Virus record (IMG/VR): IMGVR_UViG_3300031576_000037
Location: 1-64,000 of that record
DNA: 64,000 bases
Origin: a virus
Reading direction: 5' to 3' (one strand)
Shown: positions 7,426 through 18,133 of the stretch, piece after piece
Layout: each line of letters begins with the position of its first letter
Position numbering within the stretch: the first letter of the stretch is position 1
Position numbers and translations under genes: made by a program
The notes under the pieces: generated by a model
The model's database searches: none
Told to the model about the DNA's origin: nothing
Seen by the model: only the letters and a program-made list of their open reading frames with translations

Positions 7426-7752
7426 ATGTCAATAACTTTTTCCACCACCGCCTCGCCATCCACACTGCGCCCGAAGAATATGCTTCAACTTTTCGGCTCG
7501 CACACGGTCTACCTGCTTCGTTGGGGCGGCGTGCTGCACTTATTGTTCGACGTGCGGGATTGGAGTGAGGCTGCGTACCGCTTCGGTGAAACCGTCGCGC
7601 AATTTGTGCCGGCAGAGCGTCGCTGGTATTACGTAAGTTCCGCCTTCGATGATGCCCGGATGACGCAGTCGGAACTTGAGATACTAGTCGCCGATAACGT
7701 AGTCTGCGTGCTAGGCAAGGACTGCCCGAAACACAAATCTCAAACTGCGTGA
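7426..7752 (+). CDS. Phage protein of unknown function
   Basis: 108 residues, start ATG with AAAGG about 10 bases upstream. Contains LLRWGGVLHLLFDVRDW and a Cys-containing C-terminus (CVLGKDCPKH). No family recognised. A TTGACA at 7328 may mark a promoter, but no good -10 lies at the right distance. Confidence 0.5.
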   Translation: MSITFSTTASPSTLRPKNMLQLFGSHTVYLLRWGGVLHLLFDVRDWSEAAYRFGETVAQFVPAERRWYYVSSAFDDARMTQSELEILVADNVVCVLGKDCPKHKSQTA

Positions 7753-7940
7753 CTGGAATGTTTTGGGATTCTGGTAAGTTAACGGTCAGGCTGAGCAGTG
7801 GTCGCGGGTGCACGCTTTTCGCCCGCAACCTCCCCACCCCTACTGGAAACCAGAGACAATTTGAGTTGTGGATCGAGCGCGCATGCAGGCGGTGTTTCAA
7901 GATCGCGGGCACTTATGAGGAAGAAACCGCACAAGACTAA
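7749..7940 (+). CDS. Small phage protein upstream of integrase
   Basis: 63 residues from a GTG overlapping the previous stop (GTGA); an ATG three codons later is an alternative. Contains WIERACRRCFK with a C-x2-C pair. It overlaps the integrase start by 26 bases. No function assigned; overlapping starts suggest a coupled set. Confidence 0.45.
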   Translation: MTGMFWDSGKLTVRLSSGRGCTLFARNLPTPTGNQRQFELWIERACRRCFKIAGTYEEETAQD

Positions 7941-8769
7941 GTCCACCTCTGAGGTTGATTTCTGGCTTGCTGAATGGCTCAAGCCGACCGGCAACCGCCG
8001 TAGTAGGCACACGGCAATGGCCTACCGGCGCGACATCCAGCAGTTCCTTGAATATGTGGCCAAGCCGTTTGATCAGACTACAGTGATTGATATTATGGGG
8101 TATCAGTCGCGCCTGGCCGATCAATACGGTGAAGACAAAACCCGCGCACGAAAGCTGGCTAGCGTTTGCAGCTTCTACAGGTTTCTGAATAACCGAGAAG
8201 TCACAAACGTCAACCTGTCGAAAATCGAACGCGGCAGGATCGAACGCGGCGTGAACCATGACAAGCTTCTGACGCCTGAACAGGTGCGCGCGATCATCGC
8301 CGTCGTCGAAGCTGACGCCCTGCATCACGCGCTCCTCCGGTTCTTTTACCTGACCGGCGTAAGGATCAGCGAGGCGCTGGGCTTGCGCTGGCGTGATCTG
8401 CGCAAGCTGCCGGACGGCGGCGAGGCGCACATTATCGGCAAGCGACGCAAGTACCGGCTGGTGTTTGTCTCTGATGAATTGTGGATGGATTTGATGAGTC
8501 TGCGCGGCGCGGCAGATGATGCGGCCTATGTCTTCCCTCTCGGCGAAAATCATGTGCGATATATCGTCAGGAAGGCGGGCAAGGTCGCAGGCGTTGAAGG
8601 TGCGCATCCGCATCAGTTTCGCCACGCCTTTGTCTCGCACCTGTTGGCCGAAGGCGTGCCACTCCCTGATGTTTCGGAACTAGCTGGTCATAGCAGCGTA
8701 GCAATGACTAGTGTTTATGCGCATCCAACGAAGGGGCGGAACGTGACTGAAAAACTGAAGGTGCGCTAA
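7915..8769 (+). CDS. Tyrosine recombinase (phage integrase, XerC/D-like)
   Basis: 284 residues from ATG 7915; an in-frame start at 7798 would add 39 residues that do not resemble the family. An N-terminal SAM-like core-binding domain (about 15-100) is followed by the catalytic domain with Arg in TGVRISEAL, HxxR in HQFRHAF, His in LAGHSS and the nucleophile Tyr in SVYAHP. It would carry out site-specific integration or excision or resolve genome dimers. It faces the late operon across a shared terminator. Its presence is the main argument for a temperate phage. Confidence 0.92.
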   Translation: MRKKPHKTKSTSEVDFWLAEWLKPTGNRRSRHTAMAYRRDIQQFLEYVAKPFDQTTVIDIMGYQSRLADQYGEDKTRARKLASVCSFYRFLNNREVTNVNLSKIERGRIERGVNHDKLLTPEQVRAIIAVVEADALHHALLRFFYLTGVRISEALGLRWRDLRKLPDGGEAHIIGKRRKYRLVFVSDELWMDLMSLRGAADDAAYVFPLGENHVRYIVRKAGKVAGVEGAHPHQFRHAFVSHLLAEGVPLPDVSELAGHSSVAMTSVYAHPTKGRNVTEKLKVR

Positions 8770-8865
8770 CCTACAGCACGATGAGGATATACCAATGAGT
8801 GACACCAAACCTGCTGGCTTCGGCCAGCCCCTGTGCTGGTCTCTGAAATCGCCCTGCCTAAAAAT

Positions 8866-8905
8866 GCAAAAAGCCCGCCGGAACCTAACCCGGCGGGCTT
8901 TTTGC
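8866..8905. terminator. Strong bidirectional terminator
   Basis: Perfect 16-bp stem GCAAAAAGCCCGCCGG/CCGGCGGGCTTTTTGC with an 8-base loop. The A-tract and T-tract on both sides make it work in both directions: it closes the plus-strand integrase cluster and the roughly 42-kb minus-strand late operon. The 307 bases from 8770 to 9076 otherwise hold only a doubtful 55-codon ORF (from 8795) that reads through the hairpin. Confidence 0.92.
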
Positions 8906-9076
8906 GCTTCATTAACGTGTAACCGATATAATGGCGCAGGCTCAGTTTATCAATATGATTGACGCCTGAGCCTGTGGAGCTTTGTTTCCGTTGCTCGCTG
9001 CGGCGTTCTCAGCCATTGGGGTCGCCGCGTGCGTACCTTATACGCCTGCTTCCCTGCCGCGTCAACTCTTCTCCTA

Positions 9077-12000
9077 CTACTTCCCTTCCAATCCCACCGG
9101 CGCACGCTTAGCACTTGGCGCGGTGCGTTTCGGCTTTTCCAGGCCGACCGGTGATTGCGTGGTGCGCTTTGGCTTTGCTCCTGCCTGATAACTTGACACA
9201 CCAAAACCGCCGAATGCAGGAATAGCCCAAGCTGCACCTAACGCGCCGCCCCCTGCCGTCCGGTAGGCGTCGTAGAGGTCGCGGGCCATTATTGGGGTGG
9301 CTCGCTCAAGCAGTGCGTCTGTCATTGTGACTGGCTTGCCCCTGTAATTCTCGCCCGTCAGCCAGTCCGCGGCCAAGCCAGCCACCGGCGATGACTTCCC
9401 CCGCGCGAATCTTTTCATTGTGTTGATCATGTGGCCTATCGCCGCCCGCCGGTCGCGCTCCGTCTTCGCAGTTGCCCGCGCCTTCGCTGCCTGGAACATC
9501 CTAGTAGCGAACACGGCGTATTGCTGCATTCCGCCCGTCAGGTCATAGTGATACCTGCCATTGATGACGACCTTGCCGAAGTCGGCGTCATCAGGATCGC
9601 TGCCCACGGTAATCGGGAAGCCTGCCGCGCCTGCCGCTGCTGCTGCGCCCAATGCCGCGCCCAGTACTAATACGTGCTGCGCCAGGTCGCCCAGCATCTT
9701 GCCTCGGAATGCCGGATCGGCCTTGACGTAGCGCGCCGGATTCAGCATCTGGATGCGGCTCATCACCCAGCGCGGAGACCAGAGGAAGTTGGCCAGGAAC
9801 GGGACAGCGCCCTCGTAGTCGCCAAAGCTACCGCGTCCGGTTGAGATATTGACCCAATCGGCCATCTGTTTGTAGGCTTCAGGGTTGCTATCGAAGGTCG
9901 CTCCCCGCCGCGCCATGTAGTCAGCATGCTCATTGTATTTGGCGGCGCGCAGCATATCGAGCAGTGTGGTGTTGCCGCGCTCGGTTTGCTTGTAGAGGGG
10001 GATATTTTGCATAGCGCGCGAGATGTAGCCGTCTTCCCTGTCGCTGAGCCGGTTGCCGTGCTCAACCTTGACCTGATTGATCAGGTGGAGTCCGGCCTTG
10101 CGCATCTCGACAGCGCGCGGATCAGCCCCAATCTCGGCGTTCAGTCGGGCGAAGTTCCCGCTCTTCATTGCGGAAAGGCCGGAGCGCAACAGGCGCGCAG
10201 TCTTGACGGGACGAAAGACCAGGCCCGGCAGGTTGTAGAAGCCGCCCTGCCGGAAGGCGAAGGACAGATCAAGTCCGCCGAGGAAGGTACGCGGGGCGGC
10301 AGCGATGTCTCCCGCCTTGAATTTCTCGCCGAAGGAGCGCGCCATCTCTTCCCGCGCGGCGAAGAGCCTGGCCCCGTCGTTCGTGTTCGTCGCATCTATG
10401 ACTTCATTAATCAAGTCGTTGAGTTTTTGGTTTTGTTTCGGCGTGAATGTGGTATTAGCCAGTTTCGCGGACATCCCCTGCGCCCACTGCGCTATATCCC
10501 AGCCGGTCGGCAGGGGAACTTTCGGCAGGGGCGCTTTCGGGCGTGTCTTCCGTCCCTGAAAAACGCCGCCGAATGCGCCCAGCACCTGCCCGCCCGGCGC
10601 CTCGCCGGGAAGCGCGCCTAGGCTGAAGATTGGGCGGGTTCCGGCTTTGTCTGCGCCTGCTGTTCGAGGAGTCTCTGCAGCGCCGGTTTCCCTCCCCTCT
10701 TTTGTGCCTTCTTCGCCTGCTCCACGAGAGCGGAGAGGGCGTCCGGCGACAGCCCCGCCAGTTCCGGCGGCGGCGTTTCGTTGTACAATGCCTTGAATTG
10801 TCTCACCGCCTGGGCGGTATTCGGGTCGTCGGCCATGTTTCTCCTTTGCCTGCCTGAGTGCGGCGCGCATTTCAGGCGTAGCGTGCAACGGCTCAAATGA
10901 TTCAGGGGCGCGGCGCTCAGTGCGGAACGAGATATTTTCCATGTACTCGTTCAGCCAGCTCGTCGCTTCGTCCAGCGTCAAGCCGAGTTTATCATACTGC
11001 CCGCCTAAGACGTGAGCGATAGTTTCGGACGTGTACTGGTCGGGATGATAACCGCTACGCGCCAGAGCCTGGCTGAGCTTGTCGGCCTGCGGCTGCGCGT
11101 CGAACCATCCCTGGGTCGTTTTGTACTGACGCTCGGCGTTGTGGCTCAATTCGTGATAGACCGTGCGACGGGTTTCGCTGAATCCGCGCGTGCCCGCAAT
11201 ATACAGGACTCGGCCATATTGATCCGCCGTCTCTTCAAGCGCGCGCGCCAGTGCCTCGATTTGCGCATCAGCGGCTGCGCGCTCCGCTTCGGGTTTATTG
11301 CGCCAGGAGTTTTTTTCCGTGCGAATTGCGTCCGCGAACTCGTAAGCTTCATCGGCTGACAGGTTCGCGCCGTATATCGGCGTATGCTGGTATGTCTCTC
11401 CGCGTTCCTTTGCCTTGCGCAACTGTAACAAATGCTCTGCCCGATCAATCCAGAAGTGCGCCTGCTCGTTACCATAAATCACATTGGCGCGGGACTCGCT
11501 CTTCGATGAGCGGGTTCGGGTGTTGGTGGCGATGTCGGTCGCGGATTGGGCGTCGCTCAGTGGGGCAGGCTGAAAATCAGAGGTGCGCGGCTCGCGCTGG
11601 AACAGCGGCTGCCCCTGCATCACGGAATCGCGCATCGCGGGGGTGATAGTAACAGAGTGGACAGCGGCATATCGCTGTTCAGGCTCACGCATTTCCGTAC
11701 CATCAACCTGGCGGGCATATTGCTTTGCCGCTGCCTCATCTGCGCCAAAACGATTGACGATTTGATTCTCCTTGATAACGACCCATTCACCGGCAGCACT
11801 CTCTATGCGCTCAGTCGGCACACTGCCCTGTTCGACTTTTATTCCCCATTTTTTGACGTACCGATTAACGAAGGAAGGCAGGATTTGATCGTAAAAACCT
11901 CTCATTCCCTCGCCGCCGACTTTGAGGTCAACGCCGCCCAGCGCCAGCGTATCCTGCCCTTCACCATATTGGCGGGTCGCAAATTGATCTGGCTGTTGCC

Positions 12001-15000
12001 GCAGCAGCCGCTCTGCCACTTCCTTGCCGACAACATCAGGTAACCCGCTTTCGTCTTGCAGGTGCTTGCTGATCAGGACTTGTCCGTCTTTGATTGCCCG
12101 GATGGTCTTGCTTGCCGGCGTCCATAAGACCTCATCAACTTGTTTGCTCAGGTCGGATCGCTCGGCCTGCGTCTCTCCCGTAGCCCACGCGATCTTGTCA
12201 TATCCATTCTCGGCGCCATAACGCAGCATCCGCTTGAAGGCAAGTTCTGGCCAGGAGGTTTTGAAGGGAGCATCGGGGACACTACCACGAGCTTGCCCCG
12301 CTTCAAGCTTGGCCTGCTCGGAAACCAACTCGCGCTGCTCAGTTGCCAGTTTTTCACGCTCTTCAATCGGCGGAATTTTATCAAACCGATCTTGAATTTC
12401 TTCAAGTCGCTGATTGATAGACTTAATGCGCGCGGCCACGCCTGGCGCATACCCCCATTTCCGTCCCGCCTGATGCCAATCGCTCTGAATCTCTTCGATA
12501 AATAGCGTCCGCTTCCCGCCTGCGTCCGTGCGCTCGTTAAAGCGAATATGGGCGAGGACGTTGGACTCGCCCCAATGGGGAGATTGAAACGAAGGCCGAC
12601 TTTTTTCCCATTCTTCCTGTTGCTGATCATTAAGCCGCTGAAGGGCGCTGGCGACGGCGGCCTCTTCGCTTGGATGTGAGCCGTAAAACGGACGCCCATG
12701 TACCTGCTCCGGCGGCAGAACATGCCAACGGGCATTTGGCGGCTGACTTGAATCAACGCCGACTCTGTAGCCGTCCGGTAATTGCGTAATACGCTCAGGG
12801 GGCTGCTCAGGTCTGATTTCCGGCATCGTCAGCAGCAATTCACGGTAACTGCCCTCTTCCGTGCCGGGAAGGGTAAGTTGCGAATATTTCGTGTCGCCGC
12901 TAGTTGCCCTGTCAGCCACTTGCTGCGCCTCTTCGAGCGAGCCTGTCTCAAGCGGCTCACCGCGTAACGCTATTCCTGCGGTCTGCCAAACGTTATTACC
13001 CCGGCGAATAGCTATTGAGTTGTCTTCGTTGTACCAGGTATCACCATCCTGATGCCATTGGTGCGCACGGATACCATGCGTTACTTCCTGTACTGTTACC
13101 TGATTCGCCCGCACAAAATCCAGCACGTCCTGCTTTGTGACGTTCGCCTGCGGTCGCAGCCATTCGGCTAGACCGAGCCAGTCCAACTCTTCTTTCTTCA
13201 CGCCGTTCTGCGGATTCGTGGCGATAGCGAGAGCCTGCGCGCCGCTGGCTTTATTCGGCATCTTCTGTTCAATCACGCGCTCAAGCTGACTGTAGAAACC
13301 TGGCGCTCGCTCCCGCTCTGGAAGCGGTTTCCGTGCGCCTGCCGCCGCCTCCGGCTCATCCCCCTGCTCCCGCTTCCGCAATCCCCCCTCGTCCACCTTG
13401 ACCGTCGCCCCGTCGCTCGGATCGTAGACCATTACCTTGCCGCGGCGGTCGTAGCCCCGGACCGTGCCGCGCAATGTGGTCTTGCCCTCAGTCCATTCCA
13501 CTTTATCGCCGTGCGCGAATGGCTGGCCGGACTGAGGGGCAGCGGGGATTTCGTCGCTGATGAGGATGGCATTGGCGCGCTCCTGTTCAGGTGTGGGAGC
13601 CTGTTTTTCCACGTCCGCTTCGGTTTCTGCTGCTGCCTTTGTTTCAGCGCGAGTTTTGGGCTGAAGATCGGGATAGTCGGCGAGCACTTCGGCGGGTACG
13701 GGCCTGCCTTTGCGGAGAGCGTTTTCTACGCCGCGCCGTAATGCTTGGGCGCCAAACGCATTTAATAACTCAGTTTTATTGTAGTTTGGCGTACTCCACC
13801 AATCATTGACCTCCATATCAGCAGCCAGGATATGCTTAAAAACTCCATATGGTGATAGCTGCCTTTTCTGCTCAGGGGATAACGTTTGTCGCCTGGCGGC
13901 TTGTGGCACAGGTTGCCCGGTACGCTCCTCGTAAGCCTCGCGATATTGCGGGTGTTGCTTAATATTCGGATAGCGTGAGAGCACACGATGGGGTACGTTC
14001 TCGCCGCGTCCAACTGCCGCCGCGACCATGTTTTCGTGTTGCTGTCCATCCAGACGGGCTAATGTAGAACCTTGCCTGCGGCGCTCAGAGATATATTCAT
14101 CACGCGACATCTCCCACGGCTCTTTCGCCGCTACCTTCCTTTCCGTCTCCCTTTCCTTCACAAACGCCGCATTCTGATTGCCCGCTGTCCGGGGATTCTG
14201 AATGACGTGCGGCTCGCCTTCGCCATCAAGCACACGCAGGTGTCCCTTCGCAACGCCGGATTGATCGGGCGCCTCGGTGACTGCGCCGAATTGAGTGTGC
14301 TGGATTTTGCGGCCTTCGGGCTGGGTGGGTTCGGGCTTGCCAAACGTGCCCGTACCGCGCTCTTCCTGTGCGCTTACGGAAACATCTCTTTCATCAATTC
14401 GTCTATCGCGGCCCTGGTTATCGCCCGCTTGCGCCTCAGCGCCTCTTCGTCCGGCACGGCCACGGGCTTCGTCAACAGCTTGCGTGAACCATTTGTCTGC
14501 GAAGTGCTGGCTGAGTCCGTGGTCTTTGGCAATGGCGGCGACAGAATCTTTAAGCCGTGCCTGTTCGCGTTTGGATTGCGGTTGTGTGGCATTGTCGAGA
14601 GTCCTCAGTAAGTTGTCTATCCTACCATCAACGATGAAATTTTGATATGAATTCTGCGATTCCAGGAAATCAGCGACTGTTTCGCGGAACGTCTGTTTTA
14701 AGCTGTCGCTGATTTCCCCGCCCCTCTGTCTCGCCGCAATTTGCAGCCGCCGGTACGCACCCCGCAGGTCGTCCAGGTCAAGTTCCGAAGATCGCGGTTT
14801 ATCACCTTTCTCGGCCAGCGCGTTGAGCGTGTCCTGTGCGGCGGTTGTCCACTCAGGATTTACCGCGCCACCCTCTTCACTCAGGTAATAGGACGGCATC
14901 GGTGGCAGGTCAAGTAGCTCACGTAATTCAGGATGTTCGGCTAGCGCGGGGAGAGTACGCCCGGTGTTCATTTTATGCGCCCGCTCTGCAAACTTGCCGA

Positions 15001-18000
15001 AGACGCCCTTGTGTGCGGCTTCCCGTTCCTGTGTCCGACGGGCGATTTGCTGCCCCTGGCGTTCGACCAGGGTCTGGGCGCGACGCTCAACGGCAGATTG
15101 AGTTTCAGCGGCAGTTTCTGCCTGTTTCGCCTGATCGAAGAAATCGCCGACTTCGCGCAACGCACCGGTCGTTCCCTCTGAAATCTCACTTGGCTCTGTG
15201 ATGCCCTGCGCTGGTGTTTGCGGCCCCGCTGTGACGTTTTCCATAGAGGAAGGCAGTGGTTGTGACGGCCCCGCTTCCGGGGGCAGATTCCCGTAATACT
15301 CCGCCTCTTCCTCTGTCAATCGCCGCTCAAGTCCGCGCGTGTCAACCCGCCCTTCCTTGCCGGACTCGCGCAGGTAGTCCAGCACGTCGTTCTCGGTCAC
15401 ACTGCGATCAGTGAATGGCCGTCCATCCGGCAGCGTGAAGCCGCCCTCATCGAGCATCACTTGCACGTCGCTGAGCGGCACGCCGCCCTCGCGCCGCACC
15501 AGGCCGACAATGCCTGCCTCTTTCGCCCCCAGCATCGCCCGCTCACCAGCATCGGACACACGGATGCCCTTCCCGCCTGTTTTACGCTTCAGGTATTCAA
15601 TCGGCGAGAGTTGGCCGGTCGGCTTGCGGCGCGGCTGCGGCTGCGCTTGCTGCGCGGCTTCCTGCTGTCTGACCAACTCGCCGAACTTACCGCTCGGAGA
15701 TTCGGGCGCTGCTGGTACGCCGCCTGCGGGATTCATCACTGAGCCGAGTAATGGCGCGGATGGCGGGGTTTGCGGCTGCGGCACAGTCAATTCCCGCGTC
15801 GGCGCGGCCTCCATCCTCTGCTGCACGCGCTGCGTCTCCCGTTGCTGAGCCGCCGCTCTCCGGGCATTGGTCATCGCCTGCCCCCGGTTGCCCGCCGCCG
15901 TGCCGATCTCGCGGTCAATCGCGTCCTGGGCGGCAACGGCCTCCGGCGACTGCGGACGCCCCATTGTCCGGCGCAGGGATTTCAGATGGCGATGCGCCAG
16001 CTCATAGGCTCGTGCAGCTTCCGCAAAGCGCCCGGCTCGCTCGTGCTCGGCGGCTTCGATCTTCGCGTCATCGGCGGCGGCGCGTAGGGCGCCAGTGGTG
16101 GTTGGCGCAGCTTCCCCGGTTTGGGGCGCGACTACCCCAGTCAGAGGCTCGGTTTCCGCCTGAATTGTTCCACGCGCTGGCTGCGCTCTCTCAGGGGCTT
16201 CCAGAGGTGCGGTAACTGGCGGCTGCGCCGTGATTTGCTGCTTGGCTAGCTCAATTGCCGCAGACCGTGAAACGTTGCTCGGATGTTCCACAAAGTGTTT
16301 CACGCCGTCTACCGTAACCGTCGTCAACGCGCGGCCCTTCGCCGGCGTCTCCGGCGTCTCGCCCGGCTCGTAAACCCGAATGCCCGGCTGCGCTGCTGGC
16401 TCGGCTGTCTCAGCCTGTGGCTTCCTGCCAAGCGCCGCGAGCCTTTCGGCGGCCTGGGTGAGCCGTCCGGTGGTTCCAGCCTGGGCGGGGGGCTGCGCTG
16501 CTTCTTGCTGCGCCAGGAACTCAGTCGGAGTCGGGATTACATCGGGAGCGCCTGCCGCTTCCGCCTGCTGGCGAAATTCGGCTGTGCGGGTAGTTTGCGG
16601 GAGATTGGTGATCCGGGTTTCGACGCCGGCTCGCTCAGGCGCGACGGGACGAATAGGTAACCGGGTGAGCGGCGTTTGGGGTTCGGCGCGGACGGCCTGA
16701 ATATCCTGTTGACGCTGCGCGCCCGCCCTCGCCGCGCTCAATCCCTGCATTCCCCCGCCGAGGATGCCGCCAAGTACGGCGGCTTCGATTACCCCGCGCG
16801 AGGCCGGGCGGCTCGGATCATACCCGCCAACCATGGCGGCGTTGATGTTATTCAGGTATTCCTGTAGCCCTTCTTGGCCCGCCTCTTCCATGATGTTCAC
16901 CGCGCGATGAATAAACGCCTGTTTCAGCCCGAACTTATTCAACATGCGTCCAATGCCCAGCGCCTCGGTCAGTCCGGTTGCGCCCGCCATCGCAATCGCC
17001 CGGTCGCGTTTCGCCGGATCAACGCCAGCATTCTCCATCTCGCGTGCGATCTCTCCGGCATTCATTGCCGCGCCGAGCATGGCGGCAGTTTTTGCGCCGC
17101 CGCCAGCCAGACCGCCAGCCACAAATGGAACCAATGATCCTGCTGCGCGTGGAATCTTGGCCGTCACCCAACTTTGATTTGACGGGTCTATCGGAGTTGC
17201 GGCTTCGATTGCCTGCTCGACCGGACGCATAACTGGGCGTACCTTCTCGGCCAAGCGCAACTCATCGCCTTGACCGCCCAATCCTATTGCAGAGAGCACT
17301 GGTGTGCCGATACGACGATCTATCAGATCGGCCAACTCCGCTACGCCCGTCGGGATGCGCGCCAAACCAGTGCCCGCCGCCCGCAGGAATTGATTCGTTG
17401 GCTCGCTGACCGAGCGCGGAATCCAGGGCGACGACTCGCTTGCTGTTATCGGAGATGGTTTGGCAGTGATTGGCGGCGCAGACGGCTGTTGTTCATACCA
17501 CCGCATCAGGTCAGGCGCGGCAGTTTGTGGCGGTGAAACTGGTTTGGGTTTTCGCGCAGGCGTCAGGGGCACAGCAGGCGAGGCGGAATAAGGCTGCGCT
17601 GAGGGCTTCGGCGATGGCACAGACGGGGGCTGCTCCCAGAAACGCATCAGGCCGTCCCTGGGTTCCGTTGTGGCTGATGCCGCTTCCATCTCTTTCAGGA
17701 ATTCAGTCGGGCTTTGCGGCTGAGCATAAGCCCGCGTCTCAGCGTAAGGCGGCACTCCACCATACTTTCGCACGGCTCCCGGCCCCGCATTGTAGGCCGC
17801 TTTCGCTTTTGTCCAGTCGCCGCCGAAATCGTCCAGCTGCCTTTTCAGGTAGGTCAGTCCACCGGTGATATTCTGGTCGAGGTCTTCAGGGTCAACCTTC
17901 AGTTCCTTTGCAGTGCCAGGCATCAACTGCATAGCGCCGATGGCTCCTGCCGACGAGCGCCGCTTACCGGAGATGACAGCGGGGCTGTGGCCGCTCTCCC

Positions 18001-18130
18001 GCCTGAACACGTCACGCGCCAGCTCGCGCGGCACGCCGAGCCGGTCGGCCTCCGTGTCCACGCGCTCTTTGGCGTAGTCAACGAGGAACTGCGACGGTCT
18101 GGGCCGTTTTGGTTGTTGTCCCTGTGGCAT
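9077..18130 (-). CDS. Giant internal virion / large polyvalent protein with lytic transglycosylase
   Basis: 3017 residues. Residues ~15-130 are a lytic transglycosylase SLT domain: catalytic Glu in FRRESGH, then GAMQLMPGTA and AAYNAGPGAV. Long low-complexity Ala/Gln/Pro/Glu linkers follow. Near residue 1880 is a conserved segment (LFIEEIQSDWHQAGRKWGY) and near 2080 ITPAMRDSVMQGQPLF, both typical of phage large polyvalent proteins. Around 2325 an HExxH motif (YHELSHN) suggests a zinc peptidase-like domain. The last ~400 residues resemble the LPD38-type C-terminus. Likely packaged in the capsid and ejected with the DNA to breach peptidoglycan. Last gene of the late operon. Confidence 0.88.
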   Translation of the reverse strand: MPQGQQPKRPRPSQFLVDYAKERVDTEADRLGVPRELARDVFRRESGHSPAVISGKRRSSAGAIGAMQLMPGTAKELKVDPEDLDQNITGGLTYLKRQLDDFGGDWTKAKAAYNAGPGAVRKYGGVPPYAETRAYAQPQSPTEFLKEMEAASATTEPRDGLMRFWEQPPSVPSPKPSAQPYSASPAVPLTPARKPKPVSPPQTAAPDLMRWYEQQPSAPPITAKPSPITASESSPWIPRSVSEPTNQFLRAAGTGLARIPTGVAELADLIDRRIGTPVLSAIGLGGQGDELRLAEKVRPVMRPVEQAIEAATPIDPSNQSWVTAKIPRAAGSLVPFVAGGLAGGGAKTAAMLGAAMNAGEIAREMENAGVDPAKRDRAIAMAGATGLTEALGIGRMLNKFGLKQAFIHRAVNIMEEAGQEGLQEYLNNINAAMVGGYDPSRPASRGVIEAAVLGGILGGGMQGLSAARAGAQRQQDIQAVRAEPQTPLTRLPIRPVAPERAGVETRITNLPQTTRTAEFRQQAEAAGAPDVIPTPTEFLAQQEAAQPPAQAGTTGRLTQAAERLAALGRKPQAETAEPAAQPGIRVYEPGETPETPAKGRALTTVTVDGVKHFVEHPSNVSRSAAIELAKQQITAQPPVTAPLEAPERAQPARGTIQAETEPLTGVVAPQTGEAAPTTTGALRAAADDAKIEAAEHERAGRFAEAARAYELAHRHLKSLRRTMGRPQSPEAVAAQDAIDREIGTAAGNRGQAMTNARRAAAQQRETQRVQQRMEAAPTRELTVPQPQTPPSAPLLGSVMNPAGGVPAAPESPSGKFGELVRQQEAAQQAQPQPRRKPTGQLSPIEYLKRKTGGKGIRVSDAGERAMLGAKEAGIVGLVRREGGVPLSDVQVMLDEGGFTLPDGRPFTDRSVTENDVLDYLRESGKEGRVDTRGLERRLTEEEAEYYGNLPPEAGPSQPLPSSMENVTAGPQTPAQGITEPSEISEGTTGALREVGDFFDQAKQAETAAETQSAVERRAQTLVERQGQQIARRTQEREAAHKGVFGKFAERAHKMNTGRTLPALAEHPELRELLDLPPMPSYYLSEEGGAVNPEWTTAAQDTLNALAEKGDKPRSSELDLDDLRGAYRRLQIAARQRGGEISDSLKQTFRETVADFLESQNSYQNFIVDGRIDNLLRTLDNATQPQSKREQARLKDSVAAIAKDHGLSQHFADKWFTQAVDEARGRAGRRGAEAQAGDNQGRDRRIDERDVSVSAQEERGTGTFGKPEPTQPEGRKIQHTQFGAVTEAPDQSGVAKGHLRVLDGEGEPHVIQNPRTAGNQNAAFVKERETERKVAAKEPWEMSRDEYISERRRQGSTLARLDGQQHENMVAAAVGRGENVPHRVLSRYPNIKQHPQYREAYEERTGQPVPQAARRQTLSPEQKRQLSPYGVFKHILAADMEVNDWWSTPNYNKTELLNAFGAQALRRGVENALRKGRPVPAEVLADYPDLQPKTRAETKAAAETEADVEKQAPTPEQERANAILISDEIPAAPQSGQPFAHGDKVEWTEGKTTLRGTVRGYDRRGKVMVYDPSDGATVKVDEGGLRKREQGDEPEAAAGARKPLPERERAPGFYSQLERVIEQKMPNKASGAQALAIATNPQNGVKKEELDWLGLAEWLRPQANVTKQDVLDFVRANQVTVQEVTHGIRAHQWHQDGDTWYNEDNSIAIRRGNNVWQTAGIALRGEPLETGSLEEAQQVADRATSGDTKYSQLTLPGTEEGSYRELLLTMPEIRPEQPPERITQLPDGYRVGVDSSQPPNARWHVLPPEQVHGRPFYGSHPSEEAAVASALQRLNDQQQEEWEKSRPSFQSPHWGESNVLAHIRFNERTDAGGKRTLFIEEIQSDWHQAGRKWGYAPGVAARIKSINQRLEEIQDRFDKIPPIEEREKLATEQRELVSEQAKLEAGQARGSVPDAPFKTSWPELAFKRMLRYGAENGYDKIAWATGETQAERSDLSKQVDEVLWTPASKTIRAIKDGQVLISKHLQDESGLPDVVGKEVAERLLRQQPDQFATRQYGEGQDTLALGGVDLKVGGEGMRGFYDQILPSFVNRYVKKWGIKVEQGSVPTERIESAAGEWVVIKENQIVNRFGADEAAAKQYARQVDGTEMREPEQRYAAVHSVTITPAMRDSVMQGQPLFQREPRTSDFQPAPLSDAQSATDIATNTRTRSSKSESRANVIYGNEQAHFWIDRAEHLLQLRKAKERGETYQHTPIYGANLSADEAYEFADAIRTEKNSWRNKPEAERAAADAQIEALARALEETADQYGRVLYIAGTRGFSETRRTVYHELSHNAERQYKTTQGWFDAQPQADKLSQALARSGYHPDQYTSETIAHVLGGQYDKLGLTLDEATSWLNEYMENISFRTERRAPESFEPLHATPEMRAALRQAKEKHGRRPEYRPGGETIQGIVQRNAAAGTGGAVAGRPLRSRGAGEEGTKEGRETGAAETPRTAGADKAGTRPIFSLGALPGEAPGGQVLGAFGGVFQGRKTRPKAPLPKVPLPTGWDIAQWAQGMSAKLANTTFTPKQNQKLNDLINEVIDATNTNDGARLFAAREEMARSFGEKFKAGDIAAAPRTFLGGLDLSFAFRQGGFYNLPGLVFRPVKTARLLRSGLSAMKSGNFARLNAEIGADPRAVEMRKAGLHLINQVKVEHGNRLSDREDGYISRAMQNIPLYKQTERGNTTLLDMLRAAKYNEHADYMARRGATFDSNPEAYKQMADWVNISTGRGSFGDYEGAVPFLANFLWSPRWVMSRIQMLNPARYVKADPAFRGKMLGDLAQHVLVLGAALGAAAAAGAAGFPITVGSDPDDADFGKVVINGRYHYDLTGGMQQYAVFATRMFQAAKARATAKTERDRRAAIGHMINTMKRFARGKSSPVAGLAADWLTGENYRGKPVTMTDALLERATPIMARDLYDAYRTAGGGALGAAWAIPAFGGFGVSSYQAGAKPKRTTQSPVGLEKPKRTAPSAKRAPVGLEGK

Positions 18131-18133
18131 TGG

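Noticed and set aside
8795-8962. 55-codon ORF after the integrase with a fair ribosome site
   Set aside because: It reads through the perfect terminator hairpin and has no recognisable composition.
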